A stretch of 64,000 bases of DNA, taken from an uncultured Porphyromonadaceae bacterium (GTDB lineage Bacteria > Bacteroidota > Bacteroidia > Bacteroidales > Muribaculaceae). This document shows, one piece after another, positions 44,548-52,691 of this stretch; positions within the stretch are counted from its first letter, which is position 1; every line of letters begins with the position of its first letter. The stretch spans positions 59,078-123,077 of the forward strand of contig CANPGB010000007.1 in assembly GCA_947573485.1 (NCBI GenBank), in the 5' to 3' direction. The notes under the pieces were generated by a model, which was not told where the DNA came from, searched no databases, and saw only the letters and a list, made by a program, of their open reading frames with translations. The position numbers and the translations under genes were made by a program.

Positions 44548-44581
44548 TTTGCATTATTTAGCAGGAATTATTTACTTTTGC
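44548..44581 (+). promoter_or_regulatory. SDR promoter directly abutting the start codon
   Basis: TTTG at 44548 and TACTTTTGC at 44573-44581. The ATG follows at 44584, so transcription is predicted to start at the initiation codon. Confidence 0.6.
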
Positions 44582-44583
44582 AT

Positions 44584-45360
44584 ATGGAAACAACCAAACA
44601 GCATAAAAACATACTCATCACCGGCGGTGCCACCGGCATAGGTGCCGCTGCCGCACGCCTCTTCGCCGCAAATGGCTGGCAAGTGGCTGTGGCCGATATT
44701 AACGACGAGGCCGGTGAGGCTCTCGCTGCCGCTATTGGCCATGATTGCATCTATCTGCACGCCGACACACGTTGCCGCGCCGAGCTCGACGCCGCCGTCG
44801 AGGCCGCATGCGGGCGTTTCGGAGGTCTTGGCGCTCTCTTTGCAAACGCGGGTATCCACCGCCGCAACACCCTTCTCGGCGTCTCCGACGAGGAATTCGA
44901 CCTCGTGGTGAAAACCAATATCTACGGCACCGTCAACACCCTTCGCGCTGCCGTGCCCGCAATAGCGAAGTCGGGCGGTGGCGCCGTGGTTATCAATGCC
45001 TCCGAGCAGGTCTTCGCAGGCAAGCCCGGCAATTTTGCCTACGGCCTTACCAAAGGCGCCCTGGGCCAACTCACACGCACAGCGGCCATAGAGCTCGCCC
45101 CCATGCACGTGAGGGTTAATGCGGTGTGCCCCTCTACGGTACATACACCCCTGGTCGACAGTCTTTTTGAACGCGTTGCCGCTGCCGGAGGTCCCTCCAA
45201 AGAAGAGCTGTGGGCCGAGGAAGACGCTCTATTCCTCCGCGGTAGCGCCGGTACGCCCGACGAGGTTGCACGCATGGTGCTTTTCCTTGCCGACGATGCC
45301 CAATCGGCCTTCTGCAACGGTGCAAATTATCTCGTCGACGGCGGCTATACGGCCTCTTGA
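44584..45360 (+). CDS. Short-chain dehydrogenase/reductase
   Basis: About 258 residues from the ATG at 44584. Rossmann loop ILITGGATGIGAAAARLFAA, then NAG in LGALFANAGIHRR, and the YxxxK pair in FAYGLTKGALGQLTRTAAIE. The usual catalytic Ser position reads VVINASEQV. The end (FCNGANYLVDGGYTAS) is the standard SDR closure. Substrate unknown; the classical fold suggests NAD(P)-dependent oxidation of a sugar or hydroxy compound. It stands alone with its own promoter. Confidence 0.9.
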   Translation: METTKQHKNILITGGATGIGAAAARLFAANGWQVAVADINDEAGEALAAAIGHDCIYLHADTRCRAELDAAVEAACGRFGGLGALFANAGIHRRNTLLGVSDEEFDLVVKTNIYGTVNTLRAAVPAIAKSGGGAVVINASEQVFAGKPGNFAYGLTKGALGQLTRTAAIELAPMHVRVNAVCPSTVHTPLVDSLFERVAAAGGPSKEELWAEEDALFLRGSAGTPDEVARMVLFLADDAQSAFCNGANYLVDGGYTAS

Positions 45361-45436
45361 ACCAATCGGCGGCAACGGGCGTTAAAATTTATATAAATTG
45401 TTTAATGCCTGAAGGCCGGGATTTGCAAAGAGAACC
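45361..45436. other. Gap between SDR gene and tandem promoter unit
   Basis: No gene or terminator recognised. An AT-rich stretch (AAAATTTATATAAATTG) precedes the first promoter unit. Confidence 0.5.
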
Positions 45437-45553
45437 CAAATAAATTTGGCATTGCCCTCACTTATTCGTATCGTTGACCTTGCGGTCTTAGATACTGCCG
45501 TTCGGCAATACTCAAATAAATTTGGCATTGCCCTCACTTATTCGTATCTTTGC
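45437..45553 (+). promoter_or_regulatory. Tandem family C promoter units upstream of phoH
   Basis: Unit 1 (45437-45476) and unit 2 (45513-45553) share CAAATAAATTTGGCATTGCC and the following CTCACTTATTCGTATC. Unit 2 ends in an intact -7 TATCTTTGC with TTG 23 bases upstream. In unit 1 the -7 is TATCGTTG, one base off consensus, and sits in a hairpin (45468-45495: GTATC/GATAC and GACC/GGTC). The same layout occurs at 58269. Confidence 0.75.
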
Positions 45554-45589
45554 AGCGCGGGCGCAAGGCGCTAACGCAGCCAAGCAACT

Positions 45590-46594
45590 ATGATAGAACG
45601 CATCGTAATCATCGACAACGTCGACCCTCTTTCTTTCTACGGCGTGAATAACGCCAATATGCAGCTTATCAAGAATTTGTACCCCAAGTTGCGCATCTCG
45701 GCGCGCGGCTCGGTGATACGTGTTGTGGGCGAGGAAAGCGAGACCGCCGACTTCGAGGCGAAAGTCAAAGACCTCTGCGCATACACTGAGCGCTACAACT
45801 CCCTCTCTGAAGACGTTATAATCGACATCGTCAAGGGCGAAGGCCCCAAAGAGCGCAAGCGCGACGGTGTAATCATCTATGGCATAAACGGTAAGCCTAT
45901 ATCGCCCCGCAACCCAACCCAGCAGAAACTCGTGGAGTCGGTGGCCGAAAACGACCTCACCTTTGCCCTTGGCCCCGCCGGTACGGGCAAAACTTACATA
46001 GCCATAGCCCTGGCGGTAAGAGCGCTGAAAAACCGCGAGGCGCGCAAACTGATACTCTCGCGCCCCGCCGTTGAGGCCGGCGAGAAACTCGGCTTCCTCC
46101 CGGGCGATATGAAAGATAAAATCGACCCATATCTACAGCCGCTCTACGACGCCCTCGAAGACATGATTCCGGCAATGAAGCTCAAGGAGTACATGGAGAC
46201 GAAGGTGATACAGATAGCCCCCCTCGCTTTTATGCGCGGACGCACACTCAACGACGCCATTATCGTGCTCGACGAGGCTCAGAACACCACCACCCACCAG
46301 ATCAAGATGTTCCTCACCCGTCTGGGCATGAACGCCAAGATGATAATCACAGGCGACGTCACGCAGATCGACCTCCCCCACAAAACCCAGTCGGGCCTCG
46401 TGCAGGCACTCCGCGTGCTCGAAGGCGTGCCCGGAGTGGGGCGCGTGGAGTTCGGCAAGAAAGACATCGTGCGCCACTCGCTGGTGCAGCGCATTGTCGA
46501 GGCATACGAGCGGCACGACGCCGAAGAAGAGGAGGAAGCCCGCAAACGCCGCGCCGAGGTTGCCTCCGCTCTCGAGAACATCATCGAAGAATAA
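45590..46594 (+). CDS. phoH: PhoH family ATPase
   Basis: A 334-residue protein of the PhoH-like (YbeZ) group. The Walker A motif is GPAGTGKT at residues 128-135 and Walker B is AIIVLDEAQN; MKMIITGDVTQIDLP-like sequence follows, typical of the P-loop core. The N-terminal ~100 residues carry a KH-like domain. YbeZ relatives work with YbeY in rRNA processing and stress. It is driven by the tandem promoter unit and is followed by purC after 36 bases. Confidence 0.94.
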   Translation: MIERIVIIDNVDPLSFYGVNNANMQLIKNLYPKLRISARGSVIRVVGEESETADFEAKVKDLCAYTERYNSLSEDVIIDIVKGEGPKERKRDGVIIYGINGKPISPRNPTQQKLVESVAENDLTFALGPAGTGKTYIAIALAVRALKNREARKLILSRPAVEAGEKLGFLPGDMKDKIDPYLQPLYDALEDMIPAMKLKEYMETKVIQIAPLAFMRGRTLNDAIIVLDEAQNTTTHQIKMFLTRLGMNAKMIITGDVTQIDLPHKTQSGLVQALRVLEGVPGVGRVEFGKKDIVRHSLVQRIVEAYERHDAEEEEEARKRRAEVASALENIIEE

Positions 46595-46630
46595 CAGCAC
46601 ACGTTCAACCAATCATCAATATCTAAGGCA

Positions 46631-47581
46631 ATGACACTTACAAGCACTGATTTCCACTTTCCCCACCAGAACGCTCCCGTATACCACGGCAAAGTTCGCG
46701 ACGTATACTCTATCGAAGGCGACATCCTCGTTATGGTAGCCACCGACCGCATCTCGGCTTTCGACGTCGTGCTTCCCAAGGGAATCCCTTACAAGGGGCA
46801 GGTTCTTAATCAGATTGCAAACTTCTTCCTCGACGCAACTTCGGCAGAGGTGCCCAACTGGAAGCTCGCTGAAGTCGACCCCATGGCCACAGCAGGTGTG
46901 CGCTGCGAGGGTTTCCGCGTCGAAATGATTGTGCGCGGCTATCTCGCCGGCAGCGCATGGCGCGACTATGCCGCCGGTAAACGCGAAATCTGCGGCGTGA
47001 AGCTCCCCGAAGGCCTGCGCGAGAACGAGCGCCTGCCTCAGCCCATAATCACACCCACCACCAAAGCCGATGCCGGACACGACGAGAACATCTCCCGTGA
47101 AGAAATCATAGCACAGGGTATAGTCTCCGAAGAAGACTACGCCGTAATGGAGAAATACACCTATAAGCTCTTCGAGATTGGCACTCGCATGGCCGCAGAG
47201 AAAGGCCTTGTGCTCGTCGACACCAAATATGAGTTCGGAAAGCACGACGGAAAGGTGATTCTCATCGACGAGGTACACACCCCCGACTCCTCGCGCTACT
47301 TCTATGCCGACACATATAAGGAGCTCTTCGAGGCAGGCAAGCCCCAGCGTCAGCTCTCCAAGGAGTTCGTGCGCCAGTGGCTTATGGAGAACGGCTTTAT
47401 GGGTCGCCCCGGTGAGACCGTGCCCGAGATGACTCCCGAGGTCTGCAAGGCTATCTCCGACCGCTACATCGAGCTCTACGAGCATATCACAGGCCGCAAG
47501 TTCGTGCCCGCTCCCGAAACCGATGCCGCACGCCGCATAGAGACAGGTGTCCTCGATTTCCTCGCCAACCTCAATGTGTGA
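46631..47581 (+). CDS. purC: Phosphoribosylaminoimidazole-succinocarboxamide synthase
   Basis: A 316-residue enzyme (SAICAR synthetase) that joins aspartate to CAIR using ATP in purine synthesis. Signatures: [59 protein letters not shown], then [20 protein letters not shown] and [14 protein letters not shown]. The length fits the longer SAICAR synthetase type found in Bacteroidetes and fungi. menG starts 5 bases after it. Confidence 0.96.
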   Translation: MTLTSTDFHFPHQNAPVYHGKVRDVYSIEGDILVMVATDRISAFDVVLPKGIPYKGQVLNQIANFFLDATSAEVPNWKLAEVDPMATAGVRCEGFRVEMIVRGYLAGSAWRDYAAGKREICGVKLPEGLRENERLPQPIITPTTKADAGHDENISREEIIAQGIVSEEDYAVMEKYTYKLFEIGTRMAAEKGLVLVDTKYEFGKHDGKVILIDEVHTPDSSRYFYADTYKELFEAGKPQRQLSKEFVRQWLMENGFMGRPGETVPEMTPEVCKAISDRYIELYEHITGRKFVPAPETDAARRIETGVLDFLANLNV

Positions 47582-47585
47582 GCCC

Positions 47586-48326
47586 ATGCCGCATGTTGAG
47601 CAGATAAACCCTTACCACGACGACAACCGCGCCAAAGACGAGCAGGTGCGCTCGATGTTCGACGCAATCGCTCCCGCTTACGACTTCATGAACCGGGCCA
47701 TGACAGGCGGTCTCGACCGCCTGTGGCTCCGGCGATTGGTGGCTGAAGTGGCCGCAGCCAAACCTCGGGAGATTGTCGACATCGCCACAGGCACAGGTGA
47801 CGTGGCTCTGGCTCTTGCACGCCGCCTGCCGCAGGCCGCTATCCGCGGCATCGATCTCTCGGAGGGCATGCTCGACAAAGCCCGGGTCAAGGCCGCCGAG
47901 AGCGGTTTGGCACAGCGTATAAGCTTCATGCAGGGCGACGGCACCCGCACAGGCCTCCCCGACGCCTCGGCCGATGTCGTTACCGTGGCTTACGGCGTGC
48001 GAAACTTCGCCGACATTGCCGGCGGATACCGCGAGATGTTCCGCATACTCCGCCCCGGCGGTAAACTGTGCGTGCTCGAGCTCTCCACACCCGTGGCAAA
48101 GCTGCCCCTGGCCATGTACCGCCTCTACACACGCACGCTCATCCCGGCTGTTGGGCGCCTCCTATCGCACGACGCACGCGCCTATTCCTACCTCCCCGAG
48201 AGCATAGCCGCCGCACCGCAGCGCTCGGCAATGACCGACATCATGCTTGCCGCCGGTTTCTCCGCAGCCTCCTTCCGATGTTTTACCCTCGGTGTATGCA
48301 CACTCTACACCGCTGTAAAAGATTGA
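47586..48326 (+). CDS. menG: Demethylmenaquinone methyltransferase
   Basis: About 246 residues from the ATG at 47586; an earlier in-frame start overlaps purC and is less likely. SAM-dependent enzyme that methylates demethylmenaquinone in the last step of menaquinone synthesis (UbiE/MenG family). Visible: VRSMFDAIAPAYDFMNRAMT, the SAM loop IVDIATGTGDVALALA, VTVAYGVRNFADI, and YLPESIAAAP with the C-terminal TLGVCTLYTA. Bacteroidetes use menaquinone, so MenG is the right name. Confidence 0.94.
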   Translation: MPHVEQINPYHDDNRAKDEQVRSMFDAIAPAYDFMNRAMTGGLDRLWLRRLVAEVAAAKPREIVDIATGTGDVALALARRLPQAAIRGIDLSEGMLDKARVKAAESGLAQRISFMQGDGTRTGLPDASADVVTVAYGVRNFADIAGGYREMFRILRPGGKLCVLELSTPVAKLPLAMYRLYTRTLIPAVGRLLSHDARAYSYLPESIAAAPQRSAMTDIMLAAGFSAASFRCFTLGVCTLYTAVKD

Positions 48327-48346
48327 AAATCACTTTTCTTCATCAC

Positions 48347-49702
48347 ATGAACCGTTATTTCGCACTTCTTATATCAGTTCTCCTGCTTAATGTAGCCGCA
48401 ATTCCGGCTGCCGCCCAGGCCATGTTTTTCAGTTCGGCTTCAAAGCCCGACACCGTGGTCACCGACGTGCCTCAGCTACGCTCGCTTGAGCAAATAGAGG
48501 CGGAGCTGCTTCTGGCCGAGCTCGATTCGGTGCCTTACGATACTGTGGTGTCGCTCGCCCCACTCCCAAACGTATTCTTTATACCCGCTGTATACAGCGA
48601 CTATGTGCCCTCCGACTCGGCATCGCTCCTCGAGCCCGACTTCTCGGGCAACCCCGCTATGCGTTGGATTGAAGAGCAGAACGCAACCGAAAAGGCCATG
48701 CAGCGCATGCGTCAGCACCTTTATTATAACTATCCCCAGCACACGGCATATAACATCAACCTCCTGCCCGAGGCTCCCAAGAAATACATTGCTGTGCTCA
48801 ACCCCGAGGATCACACCATACAGATTGAGGAAGTTGTGCCCGAAGTGCCTTCATCCGCGATAATCGACATTGCCCCCGTCAAGCACCGCCATTGGATACG
48901 CACATTCAACGCTCTGCTCCAGTTCTCGCAGGCCTATGTGTCGCCAAACTGGTACCAGGGTGGCAACAACAACCTCAACATGCTCGCCACTATATATTAT
49001 AATGTGAAGCTCAACCAGGAATTTCACAAGAATCTCCTCTTCGAGACCACGATGCAATATAAACTTGGCATGAACAGCGCCCCCGACGACTCGGTGCACA
49101 ACTACAGCATATCGGAAGACCTCCTGCAGGTCAACACAACTTTCGGTGTCAAAGCTGCCAACAGGTGGTACTACTCGTTCACCGGGCAGTTCAAGACCCA
49201 GGTGTTGAACTCCTACGGCAGCAATTCCACCACCCTGCGCTCGGCTTTCCTCTCGCCCGCCGAGCTCACTCTCGGTGTCGGTATGACCTACAACTACGCC
49301 AACGAAAAGAAAACCGTCACCTTCGACGCCTCTTTGGCTCCGCTGTCGTACAACCTCCGTACCTGCATCAACCACCGCATCGACCCCACGCAGTACAGCA
49401 TTGACGAGGGACGCACCACGTCACACAGCTTCGGTAGCAGTGCCGAACTGAAATTCTTCTGGAAACTGGCTTACAACATATCTTTCACCTCCCGCCTCTT
49501 CGCCTTCAGCGACTACTCCTCGTTCCAGGCCGACTGGGAAAACAAGCTCACCTTTGACATAAACCGCTTCCTCTCAACCCAGGTCTACGCCCATGCGCGC
49601 TACGACACAAGTACCCCCGCCTGCGACGACCCCGGTTGGAAGAAACTCCAGGTCAAGGAAATCCTCTCCGTAGGCTTCAGTTATAAGTTCAGCAGCCTGT
49701 GA
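48347..49702 (+). CDS. DUF3078 family envelope protein
   Basis: About 451 residues from the ATG at 48347, where a signal peptide begins (MNRYFALLISVLLLNVAAIP, cleavage near AAA-QA). The mature protein has a low-complexity N-terminal part and, from about residue 185, a beta-rich domain starting WIRTFNALLQFSQAYVSPNW then YQGGNNNLNMLATIYYN, the mark of DUF3078. It ends in alternating strands closing with a Phe-rich tail (FSYKFSSL), suggesting an outer-membrane barrel. Function unknown. The next gene overlaps its stop by four bases. Confidence 0.85.
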   Translation: MNRYFALLISVLLLNVAAIPAAAQAMFFSSASKPDTVVTDVPQLRSLEQIEAELLLAELDSVPYDTVVSLAPLPNVFFIPAVYSDYVPSDSASLLEPDFSGNPAMRWIEEQNATEKAMQRMRQHLYYNYPQHTAYNINLLPEAPKKYIAVLNPEDHTIQIEEVVPEVPSSAIIDIAPVKHRHWIRTFNALLQFSQAYVSPNWYQGGNNNLNMLATIYYNVKLNQEFHKNLLFETTMQYKLGMNSAPDDSVHNYSISEDLLQVNTTFGVKAANRWYYSFTGQFKTQVLNSYGSNSTTLRSAFLSPAELTLGVGMTYNYANEKKTVTFDASLAPLSYNLRTCINHRIDPTQYSIDEGRTTSHSFGSSAELKFFWKLAYNISFTSRLFAFSDYSSFQADWENKLTFDINRFLSTQVYAHARYDTSTPACDDPGWKKLQVKEILSVGFSYKFSSL

Positions 49703-50235
49703 GAATAATATTCGCTCTCTCCTTGTTTGCGGCGGCTCTGCGCGCCACGGCGGCACCTCCCGAGGTGCTTGCAGTGGAGCATGCGCAGGCCGCCGACGCT
49801 TTTTCGCCCGTCGGCATCTGGCAGGCAGGGGCCGGCGGTGCCCTCTTTGAAGTACGTCAGCGCAGCGGGGTAGAGGGCGTCTACGACCTCTTCATTGTCG
49901 AATCACCCGATCTCTCCATTACGCCCGGCACACCCTTCGGACAAATGAAACACACCGGCTCCGGGCAAAACTACGACGCAGAGCTCCTGCACGACCCCGC
50001 AGGCGCGCTGAGGGCCGGAGCCGTCAAGCGCACCCGTCGCTACATATTCACCCTCGCCGAGGGCGGAGCCTCGCTCAGCATGCGCCCCTACGAGAAAGGC
50101 AAGCGCATCAATATCCTCCGCTGGCTTCCTTACCTCTTCAGGCTCAGTGTGAGCGATGTCAACACGCGTCCGCGCGATATCGATGCCGCCACGCGCATTT
50201 ATCCCGCCCCTGTTCCACAAACCATAACGATATGA
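49699..50235 (+). CDS. Hypothetical secreted protein
   Basis: A 178-residue protein starting with GTG inside the end of the DUF3078 gene (GTGA overlap). Signal peptide: IIFALSLFAAALRATA. Mature part: SPVGIWQAGAGGALFEVRQR, then YDLFIVESPDLSITPGTPFG, then strands ending in a basic WLPYLFRLSV. I do not recognise the family. The start overlap with its neighbours on both sides implies one operon and probably a joint envelope role. Confidence 0.7.
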   Translation: MRIIFALSLFAAALRATAAPPEVLAVEHAQAADAFSPVGIWQAGAGGALFEVRQRSGVEGVYDLFIVESPDLSITPGTPFGQMKHTGSGQNYDAELLHDPAGALRAGAVKRTRRYIFTLAEGGASLSMRPYEKGKRINILRWLPYLFRLSVSDVNTRPRDIDAATRIYPAPVPQTITI

Positions 50236-50723
50236 AACTTCTCCCTCTCGCCGCCTGCATAGCCCTGGCGGCACTCCCTATTGTGGCCCAGAAGACCACC
50301 CGCCGTGGCCTTGTGACAGCCAACGCTCCCGCCGAGGCTGCGCAGTCCATTACCACGGTTGCATATACCGATACCATAGTTGCACCCGAGCCTCACACCG
50401 TCGACATCAACGGCTACGACAAGCCCCTGCGCTCGCGCCGCGAAGTGTTCTTCGTCACCAACAACTCCGCCGATACGCTCCAAGCGCTCTCGTACACCAT
50501 TACATATTACGACACCAAGCGCCGCATGCTCCACAAAGCCTCGCACCACAGTGCCGTCGAAATTCCCGCCGGAGAGACGCGTCAAGTGAGCATAAAGTCG
50601 TGGGACCCGCAATTTAACTTTTATTATATGCGCTCTGTTGTGCCTGCCCGCGCCTCGCAAGCCACCCCTTACGAAGTGGCTATCGCTGTCGACACCATTT
50701 TTATGCAAAAATTATCTCGCTGA
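50232..50723 (+). CDS. Hypothetical secreted protein, FxLYD-like
   Basis: A 163-residue protein overlapping the previous gene by four bases (ATGA). Signal peptide MKLLPLAACIALAALPIVAQ. The mature part contains a single beta-sandwich-like domain: REVFFVTNNSADTLQALSYT then ITYYDTKRRMLHKASH and IPAGETRQVSIKSWD. The pattern of an unstructured term, 'the difference between direct and modified strands' and an aromatic end is like FxLYD domains of unknown function. Last gene of the phoH-DUF3078 run on the plus strand. Confidence 0.7.
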   Translation: MKLLPLAACIALAALPIVAQKTTRRGLVTANAPAEAAQSITTVAYTDTIVAPEPHTVDINGYDKPLRSRREVFFVTNNSADTLQALSYTITYYDTKRRMLHKASHHSAVEIPAGETRQVSIKSWDPQFNFYYMRSVVPARASQATPYEVAIAVDTIFMQKLSR

Positions 50724-50829
50724 TATACAGTGTAATGACGATTTTAGTGAAATTTTTATGAAAAAAAGTTGCCAAAAAATTTGGAGGCTACCAAAAAAGT
50801 GCGTAACTTTGCATCGCTTTTGAGAAAGA

Positions 50830-50903
50830 CGGGGTGTAGCTCAGTTGGTTAGAGTACGCGTCTGGGGGGCGTGAGGTCGCTAGTTCGAGTCTAGTCACCC
50901 CGA
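50830..50903 (+). tRNA. tRNA-Pro (anticodon GGG)
   Basis: A 74-base cloverleaf. Acceptor CGGGGTG pairs fully with CACCCCG; D stem GCTC/GAGT; anticodon stem CGCGT/GCGTG around loop CTGGGGG, giving anticodon GGG; T stem GCTAG/CTAGT around TTCGAGT. Discriminator A; the CCA is not encoded. A terminator follows directly. Confidence 0.95.
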
Positions 50904-50919
50904 CTAAAGAAAAGCAGGT

Positions 50920-50954
50920 GAAGGCCGAAGAGAAATCTTCGGTCTTCTTTTTTT
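50920..50954 (+). terminator. Terminator after tRNA-Pro
   Basis: Stem 50920-50931 with 50936-50947 (one G.T pair) around a GAAA tetraloop, followed by seven T. Confidence 0.92.
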
Positions 50955-51151
50955 ATGTATATGCGACCCATAATCGCCTTCTATTTAAGTTGCGCCTGGG
51001 GGTAACAAGTGAGCGCGCCTCTGTTTGCAGTACGATGCTGTAAGAATAAATTGTACGGAGGATATGTTTATTCGCAATTGCTTCGTTGCATCCTGCTGAA
51101 GCCGCGCTATCAGAATTAGGTGTGTTTATGCTAAATCATGCCTCGAGTAAT
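50955..51151. other. Gap without recognised features
   Basis: About 200 bases between the tRNA terminator and the family A repeat. I see no gene, hairpin or promoter I can support. Confidence 0.5.
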
Positions 51152-51243
51152 GGCCCGGAGGGCCTGAAGTTCGTTAACCGGCGGTGCAAGCCACCGCCGG
51201 ACTCATGACTCAAAGCTAATGCCGCGCCGGAGGTGCGGTACCC
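51152..51243 (+). repeat. Family A hairpin repeat
   Basis: Same order of hairpins as at 35768, but the middle stem is CCGGCGGTG/CACCGCCGG instead of CGGGCG/CGCCCG. Stem pairing is kept although the sequence differs. The following 51244-51368 shows nothing recognisable. Confidence 0.8.
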
Positions 51244-51368
51244 GATCTTAGCCACATAATGGTTACCAATAAATCATGATTTTATTTCAACTGCTTTCGG
51301 CTAAACCCGAGGAGTGATGCGCCGGTGGCCTCATGAGTGGTTGAACGGGTATCACAAATAAACCCTGC

Positions 51369-51474
51369 AAAAAAAACGAAAAGGCCCTTTTGGCAGCGCC
51401 TCCGCGGAACTACAATCCGCGGCTCTCACCAAAAGGGCTATTTGATAGTGTTTGCGCGGAACTACAATCCGCGC
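51369..51474 (-). terminator. Nested hairpins and T-run downstream of creD
   Basis: On the minus strand an outer stem GCCCTTTTGG/CCAAAAGGGC (51438-51429, 51393-51384) encloses an inner stem CCGCGG/CCGCGG (51422-51417, 51407-51402), and T8 follows at 51376-51369. A second copy of the inner hairpin, CGCGGATTGTAGTTCCGCG, lies at 51473-51455. It probably ends the creD operon. Confidence 0.65.
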
Positions 51475-51538
51475 CGCTTCTCAAATTAAGATTTATTTTT
51501 CTGCAAAGATAGCAATAACTTTTGATATAACGACAATC

Positions 51539-52678
51539 CTATATCCGCCGGTTCACTGACCCATACATGAGCGCTGCTAATGCCACGAAGAGCAGCAGGC
51601 TGCCCATGAGCAGGGCGTAATCGCTCAGGCATAGCATTATGTAGCAAATGACGTAGAGCGCCGTCAGAAGGCCTGCCATTGTCAGTGCCGCCTTGCGTGA
51701 GCGCAGCATGAGCCACATATAGGCCGTGATGAGCGGTATTATCATCGCTGAGGCCGCGAGATAGGCATAACCGAAGGTCATATGCTCGGCAAACGACAGC
51801 AGCAGGCAGTAGAAGAGTACCAGTGCCGCGCCGATAAGGAAATAATTGAGCATCGGTATCACCTGCCCGAGCACAATCTCGGTGAACATCACGCATATAA
51901 ACGTGAGCAGGATGAGCATGAAAGCATATTTTATAGAGCGGCACACTTTCTGATAGCGGTCTACGCCTGTCAGGAAAGAGGTGGACGCATACGAGTTGGT
52001 CGAGTCCTCCTCAACCCAAGTGGCGCTGAAGCGGCTGCCCTCTACGCTGCGCTGAGCCGGTGGCGTCGTACCGTGGAACGATGGCGCATGCGCCGTGCCC
52101 GCAATGGTGATTTCCGCCGACGCAGCTTCCGAGCCTATGCGCAGAGCCCCGGAGCCGCGAATCTCGAGAACGGTGGCAAAATCTATAATCTCGGGCAGAC
52201 TGTCGCAAGGCAGAGTGGCGCTGAGCCCCTCGGCCTCCTTTTTCCATTTGAGCGAGTGGCCGGCGATACGCAGTTCTCCCGTGCGCACGAGCTGTGCTGC
52301 AGGAAGGGTAAGCTTGAGAGTCGCAAGGCTGTCGGCGCATACCGGCAGCTCTGCTTTGCTAAAGGTGCCCGAGATAGTCACCGAGGCGTTGTACACCTCT
52401 GCCTCATATATTCCACGGTGAAGCGACTGCGCCTCTACCGCAGCCTCGCAGCGGTATTGCAGTGGGGTTATGCCCGCCACACTGTCGGTGCTGCAACCGA
52501 GTGTCGGTGTTGTCATCGTCACCGGCCCTCCCCACTCCGAGGTGATGCTGCGCGACGTGCTCCTGTTGGTTTCCTCGCGCGAGTAGGCCATGCCCCACAC
52601 TATAAAAGCCGAGAACATGAGCACAAAGCACTGCAGGCCGAGGTATACAACCTTCTTGCCGTAGGAAATATTTTTCAT
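51539..52678 (-). CDS. creD: CreD-family inner-membrane protein, full length
   Basis: A 379-residue protein. One N-terminal helix (VVYLGLQCFVLMFSAFIVWG) is followed by a ~200-residue periplasmic domain with beta-like segments (YEAEVYNASVTISGTF, IDFATVLEIRGSGALRIGSE) and then five or six helices (YAFMLILLTFICVMFTEIVL onwards). This is the CreD layout. In E. coli creD is the main output of the CreBC two-component system and affects envelope integrity. Here it is the last gene of an operon with a response regulator and histidine kinase. Confidence 0.82.
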   Translation of the reverse strand: MKNISYGKKVVYLGLQCFVLMFSAFIVWGMAYSREETNRSTSRSITSEWGGPVTMTTPTLGCSTDSVAGITPLQYRCEAAVEAQSLHRGIYEAEVYNASVTISGTFSKAELPVCADSLATLKLTLPAAQLVRTGELRIAGHSLKWKKEAEGLSATLPCDSLPEIIDFATVLEIRGSGALRIGSEAASAEITIAGTAHAPSFHGTTPPAQRSVEGSRFSATWVEEDSTNSYASTSFLTGVDRYQKVCRSIKYAFMLILLTFICVMFTEIVLGQVIPMLNYFLIGAALVLFYCLLLSFAEHMTFGYAYLAASAMIIPLITAYMWLMLRSRKAALTMAGLLTALYVICYIMLCLSDYALLMGSLLLFVALAALMYGSVNRRI

Positions 52679-52691
52679 GATCGGGCCGCTC

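Noticed and set aside
45437..45553. Tandem promoter unit considered as an invertible promoter (phase switch)
   Set aside because: The units are direct, not inverted, repeats, and the only inverted repeat is a short hairpin around one -7 box; no invertase gene is nearby.
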